Source: Pontiella desulfatans
GTDB taxonomy: Bacteria; Verrucomicrobiota; Kiritimatiellia; Kiritimatiellales; Pontiellaceae
NCBI RefSeq assembly: GCF_900890425.1
Contig: NZ_CAAHFG010000001.1
Coordinates: forward strand, 2,852,001 to 2,916,000
Direction: 5' to 3'
Length of the DNA: 64,000 nucleotides
This document shows positions 50,879 through 59,666 of the stretch, piece after piece. Each line of letters opens with the position of its first letter. The stretch's first letter is position 1. Position numbers and translations under genes: made by a program. The notes beneath the pieces were generated by a model. The model was not told where the DNA came from. It saw only the letters and a program-made list of their open reading frames with translations, and searched no databases.

Positions 50879-52348
50879 TTATTTCAGGCGGGCTTCGACG
50901 CCGGGTTTATATTGTTCTGGTGGTGGGGGTAGATTCGGGTAAAGGGAGTTGAGTTTCTTTTTGAGCGAGTTCCGCAATTGGCTCGCCAGTTCGGGCCGTT
51001 CATTAATCAGGTTCTTGCGCTCTGCGATGTCGCTCGGGATGTGATACATCTCATCCTCGTCACCCGTAAAAAACAGGATGTATTTCATCTGGGTTGCGGT
51101 GTCAAAAAGCGCGGCATTGGCGCGTTGCCCCCAGTGCGGTCGGTTTTCGGGGAAATACCAGAAAAGCTGCCGTTTTACGTCCAGCGATTTTCCATAAAAG
51201 GTAGGCACCAGCGAGTAGCCGTCGCTCGCATAATCCGCGGGCAATGTTGCGCCTGTCACATCCATTACCGTGCTGAAAATATCGGCCAGATAGACCGGCC
51301 CGTTATACTCAGTGCCGGGCTTGATTTTTCCCGTCCAAACGGCAATCGCGGGGACGCGGACGCCCGCTTCGTAGGTGGAGTTTTTTCCGCCATTGAGCGG
51401 CGCGCACGGCACATCGTTGACCGTAGGGCCGTTATCGGAGAGAAACAGAAATAGCGTGTTTTCGTATTCACCGATGGCTTTGAGTTTGGCGACCACTCGG
51501 CCGACGGCGGTATCCATCAATTCGATCATGGCGGCATATTTCGGGTTGGTTTCGCTCGTCAGCAGTTTCCGTCCGGTTTTGGGGTCCTTGCGATACGTCG
51601 GCTTCAGGTCCAGCCGGTTTATCTTTTGCTGATATTTTTTGACCAGTGCCGGTTTGCCCTCTTTCTTACCGCGATCCGCATTATGAACCTGGTAGAAAGA
51701 GAAGTTCAGGAAGAACGGCTTATGCGGGTCGCGTTGATCGATCAGCTGCAACGTTTCTGTGGCCAACCGGTCGGTCAGATATTCGCCCGCTTTGCCGGAA
51801 CTCATCAGGCTATTGAATTTCGTGCTATCCGGCGGAACAGGATCGGTGCCGGCTTGTGTGAATTTGTACGGCCAGAAAAAGGTGCCGGGTTGATGCGCCG
51901 TCGAGCCGGCGATATTGCGGTCGAATCCCAGCTGGTGCGGCAAGGTTCCGTCTGAATTTTGTCCGAGGTGCCATTTACCGACGTGCCACGTTTGATAGCC
52001 GCGCTCTTTGAGGTAGCCCGGCAGGATGGTTTTTGTGTCCGGCGACAGAATATGCGTATAGGTCCACATCCCCAGTTTTAGCGGATTGCGCCCGGTCATC
52101 AGCGTCGCGCGCGCGGGTGAACAGATCGGGGCGGACGTGTACATCTGCGTGTAGCGGATCCCTTCCGCGCAGAGCTGATCCACATTCGGCGTTTCGTACA
52201 ACTTGGCACCATAGCAACCGAGATCTTTCCAGCCCATATCATCAACCAGAAAAACGACCACATTCGGCTTACTCACCGGTTCTGATTGCTGTCCCAACCC
52301 TGACTGGGTTAGGCACAGCCCACATACGATCATCAATAACTTTCTCAT
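50879..52348 (-). CDS. S1-family sulfatase (CSPAR), exported
   Basis: The 489-residue protein has a signal peptide, NVVVFLVDDMGWKDLGC, CSPARATLMTG with Cys76, HVGKWHLGQ and FLFLSDNGPTVND: all the canonical metal and catalytic residues. The CxPxR motif can be processed by both FGE and anSME-type enzymes. It overlaps the DUF4832-type gene upstream by four bases (ATG 52348 against the stop at 52345). A Pro-rich C-terminus (YPNLPPPPEQYKP) closes the chain. Substrate unknown; the neighbours suggest a rhamnose or arabinose glycan. Confidence 0.9.
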   Translation of the reverse strand: MRKLLMIVCGLCLTQSGLGQQSEPVSKPNVVVFLVDDMGWKDLGCYGAKLYETPNVDQLCAEGIRYTQMYTSAPICSPARATLMTGRNPLKLGMWTYTHILSPDTKTILPGYLKERGYQTWHVGKWHLGQNSDGTLPHQLGFDRNIAGSTAHQPGTFFWPYKFTQAGTDPVPPDSTKFNSLMSSGKAGEYLTDRLATETLQLIDQRDPHKPFFLNFSFYQVHNADRGKKEGKPALVKKYQQKINRLDLKPTYRKDPKTGRKLLTSETNPKYAAMIELMDTAVGRVVAKLKAIGEYENTLFLFLSDNGPTVNDVPCAPLNGGKNSTYEAGVRVPAIAVWTGKIKPGTEYNGPVYLADIFSTVMDVTGATLPADYASDGYSLVPTFYGKSLDVKRQLFWYFPENRPHWGQRANAALFDTATQMKYILFFTGDEDEMYHIPSDIAERKNLINERPELASQLRNSLKKKLNSLYPNLPPPPEQYKPGVEARLK

Positions 52349-53850
52349 TCCGACTGCCCCTCGACTTCTTTTGGTTTCAAAGTGATCTGACCGATTTTGT
52401 AACGCCGTTGGCCATCATCCCCATTCAACGGCATGGCAATGGTAGGAGTTCCGTCGCGTTTACCGACGGAGATATAGAGGTCGTAGGTTCCCGGCCGGGT
52501 GGTCGGGGCATAGAGACCGACGATAAATTCGCTGACCCATTTTTTAACCGGAGCTTCGCCAATGGCGCCCACCTCAAGGTCGCGCAGATTCAGCGAATCA
52601 TCCACCAGCAGGGAAACGATGCCACCCTTTTCATCCTTAATGGTCAGTGCCGGGTAGCCGCCGGGGTAACAGGGCGCGACGCCCTTATTGACCCAGGTCC
52701 AGGTCACCTTAAAATTCTTGCTGATATCTCCATAGGGGTAGGCATTCAGGTGTTCAGTGAACGCATCCGGCGAAGTAGCGATGGGTACCGCTTTGGGCCA
52801 GGTTACAGAAAGCGGCATCAGCCGATAGCCCATGCGCTGGTTAATGCGATCGATGGCTTCGCGATTCTCCTCAAGCTCAATCCGAGGCCACCAGTGAATC
52901 GACATAAAGCTTGCATGATACTCTTCCACCGATTTGACCAGCCGATCAGGATCCCAGGCACCCCGTTGCTTGGATGACCCATAATGCTCATGTTCGAGGA
53001 TGACCGGCAGTGTGGGCCAGAAGGCCTGTGCCATTTCATCATGATACCAGGCTCGACTGTCCGGTTGCACCAAGATGCTGTCATCGCGAATGGTTACGCC
53101 TTGGCTCAAGGCATAGTCTGTGATGGGAAACCGCTTCCCCGGTTTGCTGTGCCCGGCAAAATCGTCGGAGATGCACAACAGCGTTTTTTTGAAATACTTC
53201 AGATGCAGGTCTATATGCAGTTTCTGGAGTTCGATTTTATCCTGTTTACTGCTGGCATGAGTGTGTCCCTCGCCCCAGATGCCATAGGTGCCGACATCAA
53301 TAAACTCCACGTTTGGATTGCCGTCGTAGCGTTTGGCATAGGCGGCAATAAACGCTTCGAGTTTTTTGAGATAAACAGGGTCGTCGAAGAACGGATCCCA
53401 CAGATTCCCGTCTGGTGAGGGACCTTTGCCATGAATAAAAAAAGTTCCTTTGGCGCCCGCATCCTTCACCCATTCAGGCGTGGCAAAGGGTATCCAGCTT
53501 TCAGAACAGGTCAAACGCAAGGCGATCTTCTTTCCCTCCGCGATCCAACGCTGCGCGGGTGTATCCAATATTGCCCAATTGTACTTACCCTCTTCGGGCT
53601 CAAGGTAGGCCCACGGAAGGCGCAGGTAAACCGTCGAAACGCCGGGGAAATCCTCAAGTGTGTCGGAGGGTTCCAGTTTGGAACCATAGTTGCGCGCGAC
53701 GTTGGAATAGAAGTGCATCGTCCACCCCATCCCAGGATTGATTAACGCCTCGCCCGTATCCTCCAACGTAACCGACGCGGTCTCCTGCGCGATGGCGCCA
53801 AAGCTGATAAACAGCCCGCACATAAAAAAGCAAAATATAATCGTTTTCAT
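52345..53850 (-). CDS. Exported DUF4832-type putative glycoside hydrolase
   Basis: After a signal peptide (TIIFCFFMCGLFISFGAIAQ), the protein shows the DUF4832 pattern: NPGMGWTMHFYSN, VSTVYLRLPWAYLEPEEGKYNW, VEFIDVGTYGIWGEGHTH, then a C-terminal beta domain (FKVTWTWVNKGVAPCYPGG, PGTYDLYISVGKRDG). The fold is a TIM barrel like GH42/GH2 enzymes with acidic residues at strand ends (LEPEEG, YGIWGEG), so hydrolase activity is plausible. The start is ATG 53850; a longer frame to 53931 runs into the upstream sulfatase. The ribosome site is weak, so coupling to the gene before it is likely. Confidence 0.7.
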   Translation of the reverse strand: MKTIIFCFFMCGLFISFGAIAQETASVTLEDTGEALINPGMGWTMHFYSNVARNYGSKLEPSDTLEDFPGVSTVYLRLPWAYLEPEEGKYNWAILDTPAQRWIAEGKKIALRLTCSESWIPFATPEWVKDAGAKGTFFIHGKGPSPDGNLWDPFFDDPVYLKKLEAFIAAYAKRYDGNPNVEFIDVGTYGIWGEGHTHASSKQDKIELQKLHIDLHLKYFKKTLLCISDDFAGHSKPGKRFPITDYALSQGVTIRDDSILVQPDSRAWYHDEMAQAFWPTLPVILEHEHYGSSKQRGAWDPDRLVKSVEEYHASFMSIHWWPRIELEENREAIDRINQRMGYRLMPLSVTWPKAVPIATSPDAFTEHLNAYPYGDISKNFKVTWTWVNKGVAPCYPGGYPALTIKDEKGGIVSLLVDDSLNLRDLEVGAIGEAPVKKWVSEFIVGLYAPTTRPGTYDLYISVGKRDGTPTIAMPLNGDDGQRRYKIGQITLKPKEVEGQSE

Positions 53851-53860
53851 CAGACTCACT

Positions 53861-55591
53861 TTATTTAGTCTTAGTTTTATAATTAGGCCTATACTCTCTG
53901 GCCCGTTTCTCGTTCGTGGTATCCGTGCCATCGAAAACGGGCTCGTGCATCAGCTCCCCTGCCCCACGGACGTTCGTGTAATCGATGAACTCTTGCAGCA
54001 GTTTTTGACCCGCTTCGCTGGTCGGTAATTTTCCTCCGACAACCTGCTCCTCCTTAAAAAAGGACTCAGGACTTTCCGTGTTACGCGCATTGGTCGGAAG
54101 CTCCTTATGCACCGCGCCCTGAACAGAACCGTCGGTCGTTGACCAGTAGACGAGCTTATCTTTGCCTTTTACATAAACCGCATTAAAAATGCCCTCACTC
54201 ATCCCAATGGATCCAAAAGATTCGGATGCACGCTTGCTCACCTCCTTCGACAGGGTTCCCATCATCTTCTCAAGATAGACTCCGCACGCCTTGTAGAGCG
54301 GGATGCTACCCGATGAATAATAGAACACCTGATCGTCGGGGATCGGCGTGTTTGATTTCAAATAGGGCCAGAGATTAATGCCATCGAACGGGAACGCCGG
54401 CTGATCCTTTTGTGTCGCCATCCCGACCAACGTGGGCGCGATATCGGTGGTCGGGCACAGCTCCTCAACGATACGCCCTTTCGCTTTTGAATCGGCGAGC
54501 GATTTGGACCAGAAAATCATCGGCACCCGCACCCCGCCTTCAAAGTGGCTGGACTTACAGCCGGTGAGCGGATAATTCGACCCCATGATACTGCCGTTGT
54601 CGCAGGTAAAGATGATCATCGTATCCTCTTCGACCCCGCTCTCTTTGAGCGTCTGCATAATCTTTTTGATGCCCAGATCCATGCGATAGACAAGCGCGGC
54701 AAAGTTGTATTTGATAAACTTCTCATTGCCCAGTTCCTTCATCCGGCGGTAAGCAACCGATGTTTCGGGCGACCATCCGGTGCCCTTTTTCTTCGCGCGT
54801 TTCTTTCGTTTGGGCGTGAAATTGCGGGCGCCTGACGCATTCATCAACTCTCGCCAGTCGGCTTCGTCGATCCCGTCAAACTCGCCGGGGAACATCTTTT
54901 GGAGGTCCTCCAGCTTGCCGTCCAGCGGAGAATGGGGTGCGTTGTAGGCCATATAAAGGAAGAACGGCTTCTTCTCCTGAGCCGAGCGTTTGATGAACTC
55001 GGTGCCGAAATCGGTAAAGACGTCGGTGAGATATTCGCCGCCTTTGGCAACGTAGGGTTGAGATTTGAAGTTGATCCGACGTGGAAATTTTTCACCTCGG
55101 CGCAGATAGAATTTACGCATTCCGCCGACAAAGAAAAATCCGTCGTTATATTCCGCCGTTGCGGGCTTCGGGTTCAGCACTTTCGCGCTCGAATTATCGC
55201 CGTGCGATTTGCCGACAAAACAGGTGGTGTAGCCGAGATCGCGCAACTGCTTGCCCATCCATGGACGCTGGACATTATCGGCGCGGTTGCACCAACGCCC
55301 GGAAAGCAGATTTTGACGAGCGGGCGCGCACCAGCTGGTGGTATATGCCTGCATAAAACGGACGCCATCGCGCCCCAGTTTATCGAAGTTCGGCGTAAAC
55401 TTATGCGCCAGCGTCCGGTCATCGCCGCCCTGAAAGAGCTCGCGGTAACAGCCGATGTCGCCATAGCCGAAATCGTCCGCCAAAATGACGATAAAATTTT
55501 TCGGAGCGTTCACTTGCCCAGCATGGACCGCCATATTGAACAGCGCTATTGCCGGGAGAATCAGATGCATTGGTTTAATATTTTGTATCAT
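53861..55591 (-). CDS. S1-family sulfatase (CAPAR), exported
   Basis: This 576-residue enzyme has a signal peptide, FIVILADDFGYGDIGC, CAPARQNLLSGRW with Cys88, CFVGKSHG (Ser in place of the common Trp) and IIFTCDNGSIMG. It carries an insertion between the first metal site and the formylglycine motif (YRELFQGGDDRTLAHK) and a basic loop (PKRKKRAKKKG, ~275). The C-terminal ~100 residues contain a VYWSTTDGSVQGAVHKEL segment seen in arylsulfatase-like PVC proteins. It starts three bases after the upstream sulfatase stop. Confidence 0.88.
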   Translation of the reverse strand: MIQNIKPMHLILPAIALFNMAVHAGQVNAPKNFIVILADDFGYGDIGCYRELFQGGDDRTLAHKFTPNFDKLGRDGVRFMQAYTTSWCAPARQNLLSGRWCNRADNVQRPWMGKQLRDLGYTTCFVGKSHGDNSSAKVLNPKPATAEYNDGFFFVGGMRKFYLRRGEKFPRRINFKSQPYVAKGGEYLTDVFTDFGTEFIKRSAQEKKPFFLYMAYNAPHSPLDGKLEDLQKMFPGEFDGIDEADWRELMNASGARNFTPKRKKRAKKKGTGWSPETSVAYRRMKELGNEKFIKYNFAALVYRMDLGIKKIMQTLKESGVEEDTMIIFTCDNGSIMGSNYPLTGCKSSHFEGGVRVPMIFWSKSLADSKAKGRIVEELCPTTDIAPTLVGMATQKDQPAFPFDGINLWPYLKSNTPIPDDQVFYYSSGSIPLYKACGVYLEKMMGTLSKEVSKRASESFGSIGMSEGIFNAVYVKGKDKLVYWSTTDGSVQGAVHKELPTNARNTESPESFFKEEQVVGGKLPTSEAGQKLLQEFIDYTNVRGAGELMHEPVFDGTDTTNEKRAREYRPNYKTKTK

Positions 55592-55594
55592 GGT

Positions 55595-57157
55595 CTAGTT
55601 CTCCTCCATCATACGTTGCCAGATTTCTTTCTTGCCGACATAGGGTTCCTTATTCTCCTTCATCCACTTCAGGAATGCTTTGCGCAACTCAGTGACCACC
55701 TCTGGGTGCTGTGACGCCAGGTTCTTGTATTCCCCCGGATCAGCAGCGACGTCAAAGAGTAGTGGTTTTTCACTATTCCAGCCGATGAGTTTCCATTTGC
55801 CTGTTCGTGCATACCATGAGGCGAAATAGTCCACGTGCTTGCGCTTCTTCGTCTTGAACTCTTTTTCTACTGTTCTCAATTCTGGATGTCCGTCAATGGC
55901 CATGGGGATGGCATCCAGGTGCGCCCAGAACAAGGTGCGCCGGGGATCGCCTTTCGAGTTACCCGTCAGTTGGGGCAGATAACTCTTTCCGTCTATGGGA
56001 ACATCGGCTTTGACTCCTGCGTAATCGAGAGCAGTCGGCATCAAATCAATCATGTGCTGCAGGGCTCCGCTCTGGCCGGAGTTTCCGCCGGGGACATAGG
56101 CAAACATCGGGGTCCGCACGCCACCTTCCCAGGCGCTCCACTTGGCACCGCGCAGTGGACCGTTGCCGGGAATAGACACCCGCGGCCATGCCGCCTTGCC
56201 CGTCGGTTTTTTATTCTTCTTCTCCCGGTAGTCCGGGGTTTCACGCCAGACCCCGTTATTGAGCCCATTGTCCGAGGCAAATAGAATCATGGTATCGTCT
56301 TCAACGCCCATGGCTTTGATCTTCTTGAGGAGCTTGCCGACGTTATAATCCATGCCATAGATGCTGCCGAAATGCGAATCCACAACGAAAGATCCGGAGT
56401 TAATGGCATCCATATATTTCTTCGGCGGGGTTGGGCTCGGCGGTTTGGGTTCGCACAGAGAGAAAAAGATAAAGAAGGGTTTCTTCTCCTTATCGCACTG
56501 ATCCAGAAAACCGAGAGCCTCGGTAGTCATCTGATCGCAGAGCCATCCTTCGGCTTTTGCCTTTGTCTTGTTCCGGTAGAGGTGTGATGAGTCATACTTG
56601 TCGGTATGCGCACGGTCGTAGCCGAAGTAGGTATCGAACCCCTTGTCGTTGGGGTGCTGGCCCTCCTCCCTGCCAAGATGCCACTTACCGAAAATGCCGG
56701 TGCGATAACCCGCATTGGCAAATGCCTTCACCGGGAAGCCAACAGCCTTCGGCACGCCTGTACCATCGCTCAGTTCTGTATTCGAATAGGCACCAAATCG
56801 TTGCGGATACCTGGCGGACATCAACGCCGCGCGCGAAGGCCCGCAGGTGGGCGCCGCATAGAAATTGGTAAAACGCATCCCTTTCTCAGCAATGCGGTCA
56901 AGGTTTGGCGTGGCCTTTTTTACGGCATCGAAGCAGACCTGCACCGCCTCTCGACCCCCCTTGGTCTTAAGCATGCCTTTCAGAATATCTTTCTTCATGG
57001 GCTGTAGGGTGTCAGGCGTGGCGAAGGAGAGAAAACTGCCGAGTTCGCAATATCCCTGGTCGTCCGAAATAATCAGCAACACGTTCTTGCGCTTCTCTTC
57101 AGCGCCCTGTGCTGTAACCGCCAACAGTGAGAGTAGTAATACAAATTGTTTAATCAT
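55595..57157 (-). CDS. S1-family sulfatase (CGPSR) with N-terminal insertion, exported
   Basis: A 520-residue sulfatase with signal peptide, NVLLIISDDQGYCELG, CGPSRAALMSARY with Cys105, GIFGKWHLGRE and ILFASDNGLNN. About 35 residues (DTLQPMKKDILKGMLKTKGG...) are inserted between the first metal site and TPNLDRIAEKGM, so the catalytic Cys sits later than usual. The insertion may form a lid over the substrate pocket. It lies 19 bases after the CTSTR sulfatase and three before the CAPAR one. Confidence 0.9.
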   Translation of the reverse strand: MIKQFVLLLSLLAVTAQGAEEKRKNVLLIISDDQGYCELGSFLSFATPDTLQPMKKDILKGMLKTKGGREAVQVCFDAVKKATPNLDRIAEKGMRFTNFYAAPTCGPSRAALMSARYPQRFGAYSNTELSDGTGVPKAVGFPVKAFANAGYRTGIFGKWHLGREEGQHPNDKGFDTYFGYDRAHTDKYDSSHLYRNKTKAKAEGWLCDQMTTEALGFLDQCDKEKKPFFIFFSLCEPKPPSPTPPKKYMDAINSGSFVVDSHFGSIYGMDYNVGKLLKKIKAMGVEDDTMILFASDNGLNNGVWRETPDYREKKNKKPTGKAAWPRVSIPGNGPLRGAKWSAWEGGVRTPMFAYVPGGNSGQSGALQHMIDLMPTALDYAGVKADVPIDGKSYLPQLTGNSKGDPRRTLFWAHLDAIPMAIDGHPELRTVEKEFKTKKRKHVDYFASWYARTGKWKLIGWNSEKPLLFDVAADPGEYKNLASQHPEVVTELRKAFLKWMKENKEPYVGKKEIWQRMMEEN

Positions 57158-57176
57158 GAGTAAATCTCAATCGTTT

Positions 57177-58775
57177 TCATTTCTTTTTCTTTTTCCCCAT
57201 CTCATGGAAATTCCCGGGTGTACCTTGACGGGGATCCTTTTTCTTTACGTTCTTCTGATCTTTTCCCCACTCAATAATCGAATCGCCGACCGGTTTGGAA
57301 TACTTATCGTTCACCTTGGTCACTGATTTAGCCATTTCATGCCAGCGTGCCTGCATGGCTTTGATCCTTTCCGGGAACCCTGTCGCCAGATTCTGAGTTT
57401 CAGTGCGGTCGTCTGCCAGGTTGTAGAGTTCCCATGGACCATTGCGGGCAGAAGCGATCTTCCAGTCGCCCACGCGCAGTGCACGGTTGATTGAATATTG
57501 GAAAAACAGTTCGTCGTGGATCTTCTTATTCTCGCCTTGAAGAAGAGCCAGGAAGGATTTGCCGGAAGGCGCGCGGATCTCGCGATCGGGGAAGCTCTTG
57601 GGATAGCGTCCACCACTGACATCAAGCAAGGTGGGCAAAACATCCATCACATGCAGCGGTTCGTCGTTGATGGTTCCCTGCTCTTTGATGGTCGCCGGCC
57701 AGTGAACAATGGCGGGCGTACTGATCCCGCCTTCGTGCTGATTCTGCTTGAACCAGCCGAACGGAGTATTGTCGGCATTGGCCCAACCAACTCCCACATT
57801 AATCGTGCTTGCCGGATCCCACGGCTCGCGGTTTTTGAATTTCGGATTCATGAACGGGCTCGCGCCGTTGTCCGAAAGAAAGATGAACAGGGTATTCTCC
57901 CAGCGCCCCGCCTCTTTCAGATACTCAACCAGCCGTCCCACATTCTGATCCACATTATCGACAATACCGGCATACGCCGCCATGATCTTAGCCTGCACCG
58001 CCTTCTCTGGTTCGGGCAATTGATCCCATGTCGGAATAAAATCGGGACGCAGCGAAAGATTCCATTTCGGATCGATGAGTCCCATCTCGGTCTGGCGTTG
58101 ATACCGAGCCGCGCGAATCTTGTCCCAACCCACCTTGTAGGTCTCCGCATACTTTTCAAAATCCTGTTGCTTGCAGTGCAGCGGACCGTGCGGCGCATTG
58201 TAGGCCAGATAGAGAAAAAACGGACGTTCCGGCGCTTCGGCAATGGACTCTTTTATGCTCTCAATCGAGAAATCGGTGAACGCGTCCGTAGCGTAAAAAT
58301 CCTTGGGGAATTTTTTAAAAGGTTTCCCGTTTTTCCAGTAATGCTCGTTCCCGGTGAAATAGTTGCACAGCCCGTTGAGATGTCCGAAATGACGGTCAAA
58401 TCCGTATTGGGTCGGATCTTTCTTTTCATCCAGATGCCACTTCCCCACGGCGATCGTGCGGTAGCCCAGCGGTCGCAGTGCCTCGCCCATGGAAACCGAG
58501 TGCTTCAACGCTCGCCCTCCGGCCCGCCCTTCATACTGACCGCTCATGATCGAGATTCGGGTCGAGGTGCATTTGGCGCAGTTGTAGAATTGCGAAAAGC
58601 GCATCCCCGTGTCAGCCAATCGATCAATATTCGGCGTCTGAATCTCCCCGCCAAAACAGCCGACCGACGAATAGCCCATGTCGTCGCACAGCACCACCAC
58701 AATATCCGGCTTGCGCTCGGCGGAATGAGCCGCAAAAGCCAACAGTGCCATTAAAAATCCAATCTGTTTCTTCAT
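57177..58775 (-). CDS. S1-family sulfatase with non-canonical CTSTR active-site motif, exported
   Basis: The 532-residue protein has a signal peptide, DIVVVLCDDMGYSSVGC, IFLSDNGASPF and a Lys-rich tail (MGKKKKK). The formylglycine segment is AKCTSTRISIMSGQY: Cys69 and Arg are kept, but Ser stands at +2 where Pro or Ala is expected. It aligns closely with the CHSSR sulfatase at 33020-34603 (TGKWHLKK/VGKWHLDEKK, YGFDRHFGHLNGLCNYF, QNQHEGGISTPAIVHWP). ATG 58775 overlaps the stop of the broken esterase by ATGA, so its translation may depend on that damaged gene. Confidence 0.85.
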   Translation of the reverse strand: MKKQIGFLMALLAFAAHSAERKPDIVVVLCDDMGYSSVGCFGGEIQTPNIDRLADTGMRFSQFYNCAKCTSTRISIMSGQYEGRAGGRALKHSVSMGEALRPLGYRTIAVGKWHLDEKKDPTQYGFDRHFGHLNGLCNYFTGNEHYWKNGKPFKKFPKDFYATDAFTDFSIESIKESIAEAPERPFFLYLAYNAPHGPLHCKQQDFEKYAETYKVGWDKIRAARYQRQTEMGLIDPKWNLSLRPDFIPTWDQLPEPEKAVQAKIMAAYAGIVDNVDQNVGRLVEYLKEAGRWENTLFIFLSDNGASPFMNPKFKNREPWDPASTINVGVGWANADNTPFGWFKQNQHEGGISTPAIVHWPATIKEQGTINDEPLHVMDVLPTLLDVSGGRYPKSFPDREIRAPSGKSFLALLQGENKKIHDELFFQYSINRALRVGDWKIASARNGPWELYNLADDRTETQNLATGFPERIKAMQARWHEMAKSVTKVNDKYSKPVGDSIIEWGKDQKNVKKKDPRQGTPGNFHEMGKKKKK

Positions 58776-59654
58776 TCTGTTTTTCCCGATGCGGTTAGTT
58801 TCAGATAGGCGGCGGCGAATCGTTTGCCGATTTCGATTTGAGCCTGTGTACTGCAGTGCACTTCGTCTCCGATGTGGCCCGTGAGATCGCGGGCATCGAT
58901 ACAGGCGGTATGCTTCCGCTAGGACGGGAGGCTCAGCAGAATCTCATTGATCTTCTCGCCCTGGTTCAACTTTTTGTGGGATTTCAGAAAACTGCCAATC
59001 GTGCAGGCGATAAAGGGAAGCTCCGGGGTACCCAAATCCGCTCGATAGCGATCCACGAGATCGAGCAACTTTTGCTCATACGAAAGACAACCTGCCTTTG
59101 TCGCATCCGACTCGCCTTGCAGCCAGAGGATTGCCTTGACCTCCGTTTTGAGCGGCGATTCCTTCCGCGCCGCGTTCAGGAGCATTAACGAACGGTCGTA
59201 TAATTTTCCGTTTTCTTTATATAGGTCGATCCGTGCTCCGCCCACCGCGGCGGGGACCAAGCCAATCGCCCACTGCTTATGCTGCTCGAGCAAGGTCATT
59301 GCGAAGCTCATGCCCGGCCCCGTCCCGGCATTATCGCTACCGTCGAGCAAATCCGGCGTCCCTTGGGCATGCAAAGGATCACGACTGACGTACCACTGCT
59401 GTTTTTTTCGAATGGAAAAACAGGTTCCGCGCCTGGGTCTTCGGGGTCATATCGATCATGCCGCGCCCCTTCATATTGGACTGCCCCACCAGCAGAAAAA
59501 CGTCCATCGTATCTGCTTCGGCGAACACCGAAAAGTCGGCTGTGTGCAGGGGCGGTTGCGCCGTGCCGCGTTGAGAGCCTTGCGCAAACAGCTGGGTTGC
59601 AGAAGCCGCACACAAAAGCGCAACACCCATTATTTTTATTTTCTTCAGCATCAT
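58772..59654 (-). pseudogene. SGNH/CE6-like (sialate-O-acetylesterase-type) esterase, broken by frameshift and amber codon
   Basis: The N-terminal piece (ATG 59654) has a signal peptide and the block-I nucleophile motif VGQSNMKGRG. At a run of seven A's (59402-59408) the frame shifts; dropping one A restores homology (SRDPLHAQGTPDLLDGSDNAG, GLVPAAVGGARIDLY, ILWLQGESDAT). An in-frame TAG then stops it at 58919, but the next 48 codons are still family-like (DLTGHIGDEVHCSTQAQIEIG with the catalytic Asp/His block) and end at 58772, overlapping the next start. It would have removed acetyl groups from the glycan. Recent decay, or sequencing error for the A-run only, are the options. Confidence 0.8.
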
Positions 59655-59666
59655 GAGTCGTTTCCT

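Noticed and set aside
59402-59408. Programmed -1 frameshift in the esterase at the seven-A run
   Set aside because: Restoring homology needs a +1 shift (one base skipped). The -1 frame leads to an unrelated sequence, and a later TAG would still stop translation.
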